From contig NZ_LR746496.1 of the NCBI RefSeq assembly GCF_902729405.1, forward strand, positions 1,240,001-1,304,000: a stretch of DNA of 64,000 nt. The letters run 5' to 3'. This document shows, piece after piece, positions 33,527 to 41,992 of this stretch. Under the pieces are notes generated by a model. That model made no database searches, was not told the DNA's origin, and was given only the letters and a program-made list of their open reading frames with translations. The position numbers and the translations under genes were made by a program. The stretch's first letter is position 1, and each line of letters begins with the position of its first letter. This DNA comes from Acididesulfobacillus acetoxydans. GTDB taxonomy: Bacteria > Bacillota > Desulfitobacteriia > Desulfitobacteriales > Desulfitobacteriaceae.

Positions 33527-34243
33527 TCAGACATCAATTTTGTCACACAATAGCTTCAGATCCAGAATGTGGACTTCTCCTCTCTGCAAAGTCAGGATGC
33601 CCTGCCGTTCCCAACGGCGTAAAATTTCATTGACTGTTTGGCGGGTTATTCCGCTCATTGCGGCCAAGTCTTCATGCGTAAAACAAACACGGTAGGATGG
33701 AAGCGAAGGGAGTGACGTGTTGTAGGTTGACAACGTACCGAAGTTACGTTCGCTTTGAATAGCTCGCTCCATGACCCTGGCCAGACGTGAGGCAGCCTCG
33801 CGAAAAGCGAGATCGAAGATCAAGTCATTGGTTACACGCAGAATCTGCCCTAGGACTCGAATGAGTCGACGGGCTAATTCCGGAGATTCGTCCAGCATCC
33901 TTTGGAATTCCCGCATGCCCAGGTAGAATACTTCTGTGTCTTCCACAGCCGTAGCTAGGGCCAGAGAATGTTCACTATAGACATCCCCGGATGAGAGGAT
34001 GGCCACCGTGAATTCTTTTCCGTCTTCAGAATAATAGGAGACTTTTACCTTGCCGGAATGTACGAAAAAGATCACATCCGGACTGCCGGAAGGAAACACC
34101 AGGGGTTGTCGCTTGTGGAATTGCTGCCTAATGAAGCGGGGTTTCCAAGTATTCAATAGGGCAGAAGGCAGATTACGAAAGAGCACAAAACGTTCCAGAT
34201 CGGGCATATTAAAAGGCGTGGGTTGTTTCGGCTGGTCCAACAC
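33527..34243 (-). CDS. cooA: CooA-like CO-sensing Crp/Fnr regulator
   Basis: 238 residues from GTG 34243 (AGAAGGG 9 bases upstream; an ATG at 34252 touches the ribosome site). cNMP-type beta barrel, long dimer helix, HTH with SGITRQTVNEILRRW as in CooA (TRQTV). In SGDVYSEHSLAL the His aligns with the heme ligand His77 of R. rubrum CooA (SGDMFCMHS), but the redox-switch ligand Cys75 is Ser. An internal ATG at 34207 would give a mature N-terminal Pro as in R. rubrum, yet it lacks a ribosome site. Position upstream of cooFS, with a CooA operator between, supports CO sensing; a non-heme Crp/Fnr protein is the alternative. Confidence 0.83.
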   Translation of the reverse strand: MLDQPKQPTPFNMPDLERFVLFRNLPSALLNTWKPRFIRQQFHKRQPLVFPSGSPDVIFFVHSGKVKVSYYSEDGKEFTVAILSSGDVYSEHSLALATAVEDTEVFYLGMREFQRMLDESPELARRLIRVLGQILRVTNDLIFDLAFREAASRLARVMERAIQSERNFGTLSTYNTSLPSLPSYRVCFTHEDLAAMSGITRQTVNEILRRWERQGILTLQRGEVHILDLKLLCDKIDV

Positions 34244-34492
34244 GAGCCACATCCCTTCTGAACATGATCCATGATAAATGAGTTCTCCGGGATGTGCCGA
34301 AACTCCTTCTGGGTTTGTCGGCTTGTGCCGGATGTTGCCAAGGTTGGACCCGATCAGGCTGTGGAGGATTAGTGCCCAAAGAAGGTTAGCCCGGAAAGCT
34401 CTTTTTTTCCGGGAAAAGGGAGCGGCTCAGGAAAGATTTGCGGTTCCCGAAACAGGTGAGACCCCGAAGCGTGATGCAGCTTTAGGACACAA

Positions 34493-34531
34493 AAAAGCCG
34501 GTGATCCTTAGCGTAAGGAAAACCGGCTTTT
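34493..34531. terminator. Bidirectional terminator
   Basis: AAAAGCCGGT / ACCGGCTTTT outer arms with an inner CCTTA-GCG-TAAGG stem. A and T runs on the two sides allow function in both directions. It separates cooA from the debris to its right. Confidence 0.85.
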
Positions 34532-34637
34532 CACTCCCGAAATATGTCTTAGCGCAAATTTCCGTTAAAATGTTGGCGGGGCCCCAAATTCAAGTCGCGT
34601 CATGAAATAGCTTCAGGTCTGATGAGACTGCGAAAAA

Positions 34638-34787
34638 TCAGATGTCGCGCCGGTTGAAGCGCCTAATGGCTGCCAGGAGAAAGCAAAGAATATAGAGTCC
34701 GGTGTAGGCAAGCATCCAGATACTGGGTTCAGAATAAACGCCAAAAGGTCCCAGAAAGTTTCCGGTTAAGGCGAGTGCCGAGCTGAA
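34638..34787 (-). pseudogene. C-terminal fragment of an ABC-2-type permease
   Basis: About 47 codons: LTGNFLGPFGVYSEPSIWML then a last membrane helix (AYTGLYILCFLLAAIRRFNRRDI). The helix plus FNRRDI end is typical of ABC-2 permease C-termini. Upstream the reading frame is unrelated, so the rest is lost. Confidence 0.5.
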
Positions 34788-34903
34788 TTGAACTGTATCT
34801 ATTTCTTTACGGCCCATTGCGCAAAAGCGCGGGAAGCGCGAAAATGGACTCAGAGAGCGGCTGGTGTTTCTAAATGGATATCGGGGACGGGGTGGAAAAA
34901 TCA

Positions 34904-35221
34904 ATGGACGAAGATGAACGAATTGGAGAAGTTAAAGCTATTAGCCCGATTCGGCCCACGCGCAAGGTCGCGCTAATCAATCCCCGCCGGGGACGGCGTG
35001 AACTAAGGTATCAAATCGACCGGTATCAGAAAGCGCGAAAAGCGGAAAACGCCAAACCGGAGAGCGCCAAACCGGAGAGCGTGAAGCGGGTGGTAAAAAA
35101 GATGCCGGATGTTTCTAAAGGTGCCGAAGCCTGCTCCGGCACCGCTTTGAACCGTGTGGAGCCGCGCCATGGAAATATAAATCGCGTCGCCTATGACCGG
35201 ACGATTATACTGGGCGAATAG
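34904..35221 (+). CDS. Small basic hypothetical protein
   Basis: 105 residues from ATG 34904, with GGGGTGGA 8 bases upstream. The N-terminus (RIGEVKAISPIRPTRKVALI) resembles short cytosolic Clostridial proteins with a V-x-P/S-I-x-P-I-R-P motif, of unknown role. The middle has a direct repeat (KPESAKPESVK, from three CCGGAGAGC units). The C-terminal part looks non-conserved. It may be real or chance. Confidence 0.42.
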   Translation: MDEDERIGEVKAISPIRPTRKVALINPRRGRRELRYQIDRYQKARKAENAKPESAKPESVKRVVKKMPDVSKGAEACSGTALNRVEPRHGNINRVAYDRTIILGE

Positions 35222-35645
35222 GGAAGCAGGGAAGCGTTTAGGCGGGGAGCTGGGACCACCAAGAGGGTGCACCGCCAACGTAGAAAATACCGGTTACCGT
35301 GGAGTTCAGCAACCGGTGTTTGGTCATTTAGGCAAAGCAGTCTGCGGAATATTGCCCTGAGCCGCTTGAAAATCTTGTATTCGATGGCCGTCCGGGAGTA
35401 AGATGAACGCAAAAGGGCCGGCATATCGAACCGGAGGGCCGCTCGGCGATTATCGCTTTTGGCCCAGCCGCAGTGCGCATGACTGACAGCGTGAGATACC
35501 TTAGACTCTTGATGGACAGCGCTCGCAGACGCTAGATAGGCTTCGGCTCAGTGAAAGGATTTTAAACCGGTAGTAAAGCTTCCGGGGACATGGCAGGCTG
35601 GCCACGCTTTAATAGTTTTTAAGGTGGATGAGAACAGGGGGTTTT
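35222..35645. other. Intergenic stretch, nothing recognised
   Basis: About 420 bp with only short unsupported frames. The end carries AAGGTGG (35621-35627) and CAGGGGG (35635-35641), the latter being the ribosome site of the HAD gene. Confidence 0.4.
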
Positions 35646-36275
35646 ATGTTTAAACTTGCGATCTTTGATTTCGACGGAACCCTGGTCGATTCTAAAGACG
35701 TGGGCATCACCCTTTATAACCGGCTGGCGGAAAAATTCAAGACGAGAAAGATTGAGGATCTGGAGAGCCTGTGGAAGTTGCCGCTTCTTGAACGTTTAAA
35801 GGCACTGAACATCTCTCTCATCAAACTTCCGGGTCTCATAGCCGATATGAAAAAGGAATATGAACATTCTCTGTCCTACATTGAGATGTTTCCCGGTATG
35901 CGGGAACTGCTGCTCGAGCTCAAGGGCAAAGGCCATTCTGTGGCCATCATTTCCTCAAACTCGGAAAGCAATATCCGGGACTATTTCCGGAGCAAGCGGC
36001 TGGACGTGCTCGGGACCGTTCTCAGTCCGGCCCATCTTTGGGGCAAGGATAAAGCCATCAAGACATTACTTCGCGTTTATCATTTGAGGCGGGAGGAAGC
36101 GGTCTATGTCGGGGATGAAGTGAGAGACATCGAGGCCTGCCAAAAAGCGGGGGTTAAAATAATCTGCGTGGACTGGGGCCACGATCCGCCGGAGCTGCTC
36201 CAAGCGGCTCACCCCGATTATATGGCCGGTTCGGCGGAGGACATCCGTTCTATACTTGCCCGGTACCCGGGGTAG
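35646..36275 (+). CDS. HAD-superfamily hydrolase (phosphoglycolate-phosphatase-like)
   Basis: 209 residues. Motif I DFDGTLVDS (nucleophile Asp and acid Asp), motif II in AIISSNSE, the lysine in WGKDKAIK, motif III GDEVRDIEACQKAGV. The helical cap after motif I places it in subfamily IA, near phosphoglycolate phosphatases. Substrate unknown. ATG 35646 is preferred because the upstream ATG (35628) abuts its ribosome site. A strong terminator follows. Confidence 0.9.
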   Translation: MFKLAIFDFDGTLVDSKDVGITLYNRLAEKFKTRKIEDLESLWKLPLLERLKALNISLIKLPGLIADMKKEYEHSLSYIEMFPGMRELLLELKGKGHSVAIISSNSESNIRDYFRSKRLDVLGTVLSPAHLWGKDKAIKTLLRVYHLRREEAVYVGDEVRDIEACQKAGVKIICVDWGHDPPELLQAAHPDYMAGSAEDIRSILARYPG

Positions 36276-36311
36276 TTCACTTGATGTTCTATCTATTAAA
36301 GAGGGGGACAA

Positions 36312-36346
36312 TGTGGTGAAAGCCTCCATTGGAGGCTTTCACCACA
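36312..36346 (+). terminator. Terminator hairpin after the HAD gene
   Basis: A perfect 16-bp stem (TGTGGTGAAAGCCTCC and complement) with loop ATT, 36 bp past the stop. There is no U-tract. Confidence 0.72.
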
Positions 36347-36555
36347 GCCCTTTATCCCGAAAGGATACCTCTCGGCGAAGGCGATAGTCTCCGGTACACC
36401 GCCCCCACGTGGGAAGGATTACAACTACTATTTGAAAATAACGTCGGGAATAAGACGGCCGCAAGAAGTGAAAGGTCCTGACCAAAGCGGTTGACTCCAT
36501 AGCATAATAGAGCTCTAATATTATTAGAATGTTACTATAAGGAGCTGATACCCTA

Positions 36556-36740
36556 CTGATTAAACCGTCCGCAAGCATCCGGCAGAACTATAATGAGATA
36601 GCGGATTTGTGCAGGTCTACCGGTGAGCCGGTGTATCTTGCTAAAAACGGCGACCGTGCAGCCCATCGTCATTAAAGGACTGACCTTTTTTGACGGACGG
36701 GAGGGCGTGGAGACGCGCCTTGAAACCACCTTTCAACTCT
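36556..36740 (+). pseudogene. Degenerate Phd/YefM-type antitoxin
   Basis: The frame reads IKPSASIRQNYNEIADLCRS, TGEPVYLAKNG, then frameshifts (normally NGEGDLVVMS) and stops at 36675. A further piece in another frame is seen to about 36740. There is no ATG (CTG at 36556) and no toxin gene beside it, so it is a relic. Confidence 0.62.
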
Positions 36741-36894
36741 AGAAGTCTTCCACCCGGCTGAGAGGATGCGCTTTCTGGCGCTGGGCCACCTCATAACGAC
36801 ATAGGTCATATTTTGAGTAGGTGCATTGTAAACCGCACTGATGACAGATGCAGTGTCCCTGGCAGTCTCGACAGCGGCAACTAGACATAGACAT
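36739..36894 (-). CDS. 51-residue cysteine-rich miniprotein
   Basis: Read directly from the minus strand: MSMSSCRCRDCQGHCICHQC, then GLQCTYSKYDLCRYEVAQRQ and KAHPLSRVEDF. Eight cysteines in the pattern C-x-C-x2-C-x3-C-x-C-x2-C-x3-C-x7-C plus two His suggest two zinc or iron sites. AAAGAGGT lies exactly 8 bases before the ATG. I do not recognise the family. The regular spacing, polar tail and good ribosome site make chance unlikely. It faces a decayed antitoxin on one side and a spore protein gene on the other. Confidence 0.68.
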   Translation of the reverse strand: MSMSSCRCRDCQGHCICHQCGLQCTYSKYDLCRYEVAQRQKAHPLSRVEDF

Positions 36895-37110
36895 AGACAG
36901 CAACCTCTTTCCGATAATTAAGATATTCCCCTTACTTCCAAGTATTGCACAAATTCGCGCGAATCATTCATTTGTTAGCGACAAGCGAAATGGGTGGCAG
37001 TATCTGTTTACTGTCACCCATTTCGCTCCGTTCCTGCCCGTTAAAAAGCTCGCTGGTCAAAAAACCCGCCGTCTATCCGGAGGTAGGGGCTCAGGAAAAA
37101 ATAGCGCATC

Positions 37111-37278
37111 CTATTTCTGATTCATATCGACCCATTCTTTGGCATACTCGACATCGTCCTCGCTGGGGATGGCGACGTTGGAAACTGCTTTGGTTTTTTT
37201 AATGTTCGCCCAGGCAGCGGTATCATGTTTTTCGACGGGAGCTTGCGGGGCACTTTGTTTGCGCTGATCTGCCGACAT
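37111..37278 (-). CDS. DUF3787 (CDIF630_02480-type) spore surface protein
   Basis: 55 residues. EKHDTAAWANIKKTKAVSNV and IPSEDDVEYAKEWVDMNQK match the family's HDTAAWAN...PSE...AKEWVD pattern. Such proteins were found on Clostridioides spores. AGGAGGG is 6 bases before ATG 37278; the longer frame from 37299 lies upstream of that ribosome site and is rejected. It points to a spore-forming host. Confidence 0.82.
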   Translation of the reverse strand: MSADQRKQSAPQAPVEKHDTAAWANIKKTKAVSNVAIPSEDDVEYAKEWVDMNQK

Positions 37279-37755
37279 TCTGATCCCTCCTAACTTCATC
37301 TAATCGTGGGCTTCCCACTTCTATGAGTGGGAGTGGTGCTAAGCGCAAGTGTCCACAGGACACTGGCGTGATGGACACTAGCGTGATGTTTAGCTTTAGC
37401 TGAACGAGTTACTTTAGTATTTGTCTCCTGGGGTGAATGTATGAGGTTGATGCGTGATTCGAAAAGGAAAGTTATGCCATATGACTGCTTGAAGATCGTT
37501 GCATGCCAGGCATGAACCAGTGTTGCAATTAATCGGACCTTTTGTTATAGTTGAACCACCGAAGGGGAGTAGTTTCTAAAAAACAGTGTCAACATACTGG
37601 CTTACGGGCCTGGCACTGTTTCGCCGGCGGCGTAACGAGACTTTTGGCGCAAGGGGGACCTGCGCTGAAGGTCTTTTATATTACTATGAAAAAGAGGAGT
37701 TTGGGGGAGACTAAGCGCGGAGTTTACTCCGGGATGAAGGGGATGGGGGAAAGTT
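37279..37755. other. Intergenic stretch with possible IS605 end and short tandem repeat
   Basis: TTCCCACT-TCTATG-AGTGGGAG (about 37308-37331) resembles a subterminal IS605 hairpin. Next to it a 15-bp unit, GGACACTGGCGTGAT, occurs twice in tandem with one mismatch (37358-37387). The rest shows no gene. Confidence 0.4.
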
Positions 37756-38751
37756 ATGGTCTCTATCTTTGCGGTGTTGTTGGCGGCGGCTCTCTTGATC
37801 TATTTTAGCTGTGAGCTGTTTGTCAATGGAATCGAGTGGACCGGAGTAAGGTTCAATATTGCCAAAAACGCAGTCGGCACTGTTTTGGCCGCGGTGGGGA
37901 CGGCGTTGCCGGAAAGTGTGGTAACCTTTATCGCCGTGGTTTTCGGCCGGAATCTTCACCAGAAGGATATCGGAGTGGGCGCAGCCTTGGGCGGGCCCTT
38001 GGTCTTAAGCACGATTGCCTATGCCGTAGTCGGTTTGAGTTTGCTGGGGTTCAGCCGCAGGAGGGCCCGCGGGCGGGATTTGGACCTGCGCGGCAGTAAA
38101 TTAGGGCGGGACCAAGCATGGTTCTTGTCGATCTTTATCTTCAAGGTGGCTTTAGGGTTTTTCGCCTTTACGGGCAAGGCCCTGACCGGTTTTTTATTTC
38201 TGGCGGCTTATGCTTTCTATTTTTATGCGGAGATGAAGCCGGTGGGCGAAAGCGGCAAGGGGGAAACGATGGAACCGTTGCGCTTTCGTCCGCATTCTTC
38301 CCGGCCGGAAACGGGTTGGATCGTCTTTCAAACCCTGTTGTCGCTCTTGCTGATTGCCGCAGGTTCGCAAATTTTCGTTCATTCTTTGGAAAGCCTCAGC
38401 GCCAGAATCGGGCTGCCGTCCCATGTAGTGGCCCTATTTCTGAGTCCGGTCGCGACCGAACTGCCGGAGATTCTCAACGCAGTGATTTGGGTCAGGCAAG
38501 GGAAAGAACGGCTGGCTTTGGCGAATATTAGTGGGGCCATGATGATTCAGGCCACTGTGCCAAGCGCTTTGGGCATTCTCTTTACCCCTTGGCTTTTTGA
38601 CAAATATTTGGCTATGGCGGGTTTGTTCACGATCCTTTCGATTCTCTTTCTCTGGTTCACCTTGCGCCGGCGGAAACTTTCGGCTTATCGTCTGGCTTGG
38701 GCCGCGGTATTTTACCTCCTTTTTACCATCGTAGTATTTCAAAATGTTTAG
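37756..38751 (+). CDS. Ca2+/Na+ (cation) exchanger family protein
   Basis: 331 residues with about ten membrane helices. The two alpha repeats of the CaCA superfamily are seen as NAVGTVLAAVGTALPESVVTF and VVALFLSPVATELPEILNA, with the acidic ion-binding Glu in each (LPES, LPEI). It should exchange Ca2+ or another cation for Na+ or H+ across the membrane. The ribosome site is GGGGGAAAG. It stands alone. Confidence 0.9.
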   Translation: MVSIFAVLLAAALLIYFSCELFVNGIEWTGVRFNIAKNAVGTVLAAVGTALPESVVTFIAVVFGRNLHQKDIGVGAALGGPLVLSTIAYAVVGLSLLGFSRRRARGRDLDLRGSKLGRDQAWFLSIFIFKVALGFFAFTGKALTGFLFLAAYAFYFYAEMKPVGESGKGETMEPLRFRPHSSRPETGWIVFQTLLSLLLIAAGSQIFVHSLESLSARIGLPSHVVALFLSPVATELPEILNAVIWVRQGKERLALANISGAMMIQATVPSALGILFTPWLFDKYLAMAGLFTILSILFLWFTLRRRKLSAYRLAWAAVFYLLFTIVVFQNV

Positions 38752-39215
38752 TTCGTATTAGGTGTACGGCGAAGATTCCTTTTGTCGGAAGTATGGGAAA
38801 AGGCCGCGGCGCTCGGTACGCAAGGTATGCCTTCGGTCTGGTTCGGCGTTTTAGAATCGAAAAGAGGGTGGATCCTGAATACTTGCGCAAAATACAGAAT
38901 ACATGAGCCGAATACGTTTACTTTTCCGCTCAATTCTAATTAAATAAAGGGGGGCGTGCGCCCCAACCGGAATGTCGTTCGCCGCGATGCTCCGAAGAAG
39001 TTGTGCGGCCGGGGAAAAAAGGGGCGATCGTTTAGGGCCGGGTCAGGATCTTCGAAACCGATGCAAAAGCGGTTATCGAGCTCAACAGGGAAACGAATGG
39101 AGACCGGGGAGAGCGGTACAAGGAGAAAAAGAGAAAAGATTAAAAGGGAAAGGCCAGGAATAAGGGAAGACACAAAGGAGAGGAACAAGGGATAAGGAAG
39201 AGGAGGATGGTGCGC
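38752..39215. other. Purine-rich intergenic region
   Basis: From about 39098 to 39206 the plus strand is nearly all A and G, ending in the ribosome site AGGAGG. Short basic frames here are artefacts of this bias. No promoter is evident. Confidence 0.45.
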
Positions 39216-40199
39216 ATGGCGGTCGAGAACAAGCTGCCACCGGTCTTGGACCTGATCCGCGGCAATATCGTAAAGTACGGCAACCCTTTGGCGCTCAAGG
39301 GTTCAGAGGTCGCGGCCTGGGCCAAGGGGCTCAAGTTACCCAAGGAAGGGGACGTCCTTTTTTATACGGGCGGAGAGTATCAGCTTCTGCCCTTTATCGA
39401 TTCCCTGGTCAAGACCATGACCCATATTGACCAAGGGAGCAAGAGCTTTTCCCTGATGATGGGAGTGAGAAATATCCTCGACAAAGCGGGCTTGAATGCG
39501 GAAAAAATATACGCCTCCGTCTTGGCCAAAGACCGGGAACGGTTCAACTCCGTTTGTTACAAGGCGGCCTTTGTCCTGCAGCAGCTCGGTTATGATCTGG
39601 CCTACGCGGGAGATGAGGAACTCTACAGCGGAGCCTTGCTTTACGAACTGGGTTTTGGGGAGGATCTTAAAGAATATGCGCCTAAAGTCAGGCGGATGAT
39701 CGAGAAGACCCGGGCCAAGACTGTCGTCTGTCTTTCTCCCCATGCGGCGGAAGTGCTGAAGCTGGTGTATCCGAAAATGCTGCCCGGGTTTTCCGTTGAA
39801 GTACGGACTTTTGTCGAACTCGTTTGGGAACGAAGGAACAAGTTGCCGGCGATTTCGTCCCCAGCGGTCGTCATTCATGATTCCTGCCGCCTGGCTCGCG
39901 AACTTGAGGTGGACGAGGAAATCCGGGATATTTTGACCGGAACCGGAGTACCGGTGCGCGAGGCGCAGCGCAACCGCCAGTGGACGACTTGCTGCGGGGG
40001 GCCGGGAAAACTTCTCTTTCCGGAGCTCTCGCACGTTATGGGTTCACGCCGGGTGGCCGAGTTGGAGGAAACGGGGGCCGAGACCATCCTTACCTCTTGC
40101 CCGTACTGCTTAGCGGCTTTGGCAGGCGGACAGGAGAAGGGTGATAAGACGGCTGTCGAGGACCTGATTGAGTTTTTGTTTAGGGGGTATGCGGCGTGA
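39216..40199 (+). CDS. LutA/GlpC-like CCG-domain Fe-S protein
   Basis: 327 residues. The C-terminal CCG domain is complete: HDSCRLAREL, TTCCGGPGKLLFP, LTSCPYC. The N-terminal repeat keeps the fold (DVLFYTGGEYQLLPF) but has lost the cysteines. CCG domains bind an iron-sulfur cluster in heterodisulfide-reductase and lactate/glycerol/glycolate oxidase subunits. AGGAGG with 9 bases of spacing selects ATG 39216. It overlaps the LutB-like gene by 4 bases, so the two form a complex. The oxidised substrate is unknown. Confidence 0.88.
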   Translation: MAVENKLPPVLDLIRGNIVKYGNPLALKGSEVAAWAKGLKLPKEGDVLFYTGGEYQLLPFIDSLVKTMTHIDQGSKSFSLMMGVRNILDKAGLNAEKIYASVLAKDRERFNSVCYKAAFVLQQLGYDLAYAGDEELYSGALLYELGFGEDLKEYAPKVRRMIEKTRAKTVVCLSPHAAEVLKLVYPKMLPGFSVEVRTFVELVWERRNKLPAISSPAVVIHDSCRLARELEVDEEIRDILTGTGVPVREAQRNRQWTTCCGGPGKLLFPELSHVMGSRRVAELEETGAETILTSCPYCLAALAGGQEKGDKTAVEDLIEFLFRGYAA

Positions 40200-41470
40200 A
40201 ATCGGATCTGACGAAGGCCTTCGCGGACTATGCCAAGGACCTCAATCAAGCCAGCCGGGATGAGAATATACAGAAAGCCATGTCCAGAGCGGTGAAGTCT
40301 TACCGAGCCACGACGGATGAAACGATGCGGCGCTTTCCGCACACGCCGGAGTTGGCGGCTGAGGTTCGAGAGATTAAGACGCAAGCGATTCAAAATAACG
40401 CGGCTCTGCTGCGGGAAGCTATGGCTTCGGTAGAGCGCAACAAAGGCAAAGCTTTTTATGCCAGGGATGCTGAGGAGGCTTTGCGGCTGGCTTTGGAGAT
40501 CATCGGCCGGGGCAAGGTGGTTGTCAAAGGCAAAAGTATGTTGGGGGAGGAACTGCACCTCAGGGAATACTTGGAAGATCATGGCAATGAAGTTTGGGAA
40601 ACTGATTTGGGCGAGTTCATTTTGCAGCTGAAGAAAGAGCGCCCGATGCATATTCTTTCGCCGGCTATTCACGTGCCGCGGGAGCAGGTGGCGGACATTT
40701 TCAGCAAGTTCTTTCAGAAAGAGGTTCCGCCGGACATTGCGGCGGAAGTGGGGGCGGTCAGGGAGTTCTTGCGCGAGAAGTATTTCAGCGCGGATGTCGG
40801 CATCAGCGGGGCGAATGTCGTGGCGGCTGACACCGGGGCTATGGTCATCATCGAAAATGAGGGAAACGTCCGCCTTTCCACAGGGGCCCCGCCCGTGCAT
40901 CTGCTCATGGTTGGGGTGGAGAAAATAGTACCCACATTTCAAGAGGCCATGAAAGTGGCGGAGGTCACTTGGCGCTATGCCCAATACGGGGTTCCGGGCT
41001 ATGTCAATATCATCAGCGGGCCCAGCAAAACGGGGGATATCGAGAAAGTGACCACGTACGGCGCCCATGGGCCCAAAGAATTCTACGTTATTTTTGTCGA
41101 CAACGGGCGGAGTCTTATGGCCGGGGACGAGCGTTTCAGCCAAGCCCTCCATTGCTTGCGCTGCGGCGGCTGTATGTACGAATGCCCGGTCTTTCAAGTG
41201 ACGGCCGGACACTTCGGTCACACCTACTTGGGAGGAATCGGTGCCATCTGGACCGCGTTCGTGTCGGGGGGCCTGGATGTGGCGGCTCCTCTTCTCTACA
41301 CTTGCTTGCGTTGCGGTCGTTGTGTGGAGCGCTGCCCGATGCGTATCAATGTTCCCGGGATGGTGGGGGAATTGCGGAAAATGCTCATTTACGGGGAGTC
41401 GCTGCCGGGGGAGGATTTGCCGGAGGCTGCGATCGCCGGCGGGGTGGGCTTTGAGCATGCTCCCGTGTAA
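40196..41470 (+). CDS. LutB-like protein: LUD domain plus two [4Fe-4S] motifs
   Basis: 424 residues. An LUD (LutB/LutC) domain spans about 60-300 (VVKGKSMLGEELHLREYLEDHG, NVVAADTGAMVIIENEGN, VVGVEKIVPTF-like stretch). It is followed by ferredoxin-type motifs CLRCGGCMYECPVF and CLRCGRCVERCPMRINVPG. In B. subtilis lutABC oxidises L-lactate; here lutC and any flavin dehydrogenase are missing from the cluster. GTG start inside the stop region of the previous gene. Confidence 0.9.
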   Translation: MKSDLTKAFADYAKDLNQASRDENIQKAMSRAVKSYRATTDETMRRFPHTPELAAEVREIKTQAIQNNAALLREAMASVERNKGKAFYARDAEEALRLALEIIGRGKVVVKGKSMLGEELHLREYLEDHGNEVWETDLGEFILQLKKERPMHILSPAIHVPREQVADIFSKFFQKEVPPDIAAEVGAVREFLREKYFSADVGISGANVVAADTGAMVIIENEGNVRLSTGAPPVHLLMVGVEKIVPTFQEAMKVAEVTWRYAQYGVPGYVNIISGPSKTGDIEKVTTYGAHGPKEFYVIFVDNGRSLMAGDERFSQALHCLRCGGCMYECPVFQVTAGHFGHTYLGGIGAIWTAFVSGGLDVAAPLLYTCLRCGRCVERCPMRINVPGMVGELRKMLIYGESLPGEDLPEAAIAGGVGFEHAPV

Positions 41471-41497
41471 GGACGCTGATCTTCTTGGCTCTGTCTT

Positions 41498-41529
41498 GAA
41501 CCCTCACTTTGTCAGGTGGGGGTTCTTTT
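41498..41529 (+). terminator. Rho-independent terminator of the Lut-like operon
   Basis: GAACCCTCAC / GTGGGGGTTC (one G-U pair), loop of 8, then TTTT; it lies 28 bp past the stop. Confidence 0.82.
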
Positions 41530-41992
41530 ATATATCACAGAGCGTTTTCTTTCTCTTCTCTTAATTTTGAAGAAGGAAAAACGAGGTGCGGGGTTGAAAT
41601 AAACAGTAAATGTGAGATTGGGCCTGGGCCGGGATGTGAGGGCGGAAGAAGTGCCGGCACCCGGTGCAGTTCTATAAAGAAGTACTTATGCCTGACGCGG
41701 GGTCGAATCAAGTGCCGGTATCGGGTGCGGGACTTGGAGGGTACCGGACTTGGAGGGTACCGGATTTCGGGGTGGGCAGATATAGAATGATAGCGGACAC
41801 AGGGTCGAGTTACGTACAGGCTAAGGGGTTAAAGCTGCGAGAGCAGAGCCTGGATTTTTCAGGGAGCGCCTGATGTGCCGCATACTGGTCAGGGGGAACC
41901 TTAGGCACGATGTGCCGTTCGGGGAGAAACGGGTGCGCGATACCCCGGCAGATTCTAGTTGAGTGAGGGAACCTAAGGGAGTTGGCGGGATC
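41530..41992. other. Intergenic stretch with a 16-bp tandem duplication
   Basis: GGACTTGGAGGGTACC occurs twice head-to-tail (41729-41760). Related GTGCCGG...GGGTGC motifs stand just upstream (41652, 41712). No gene is supported. Confidence 0.45.

Noticed and set aside
38956-39195. Arg/Lys-rich frames before the CCG-protein gene
   Set aside because: They result from the purine-rich stretch; overlapping frames look equally basic, and none has a family match.
39875-41458. 527-residue minus-strand frame opposite the Lut-like genes
   Set aside because: Both real genes on the plus strand have clear motifs and ribosome sites; the long antisense frame is a GC-bias effect with low-complexity His/Arg content.
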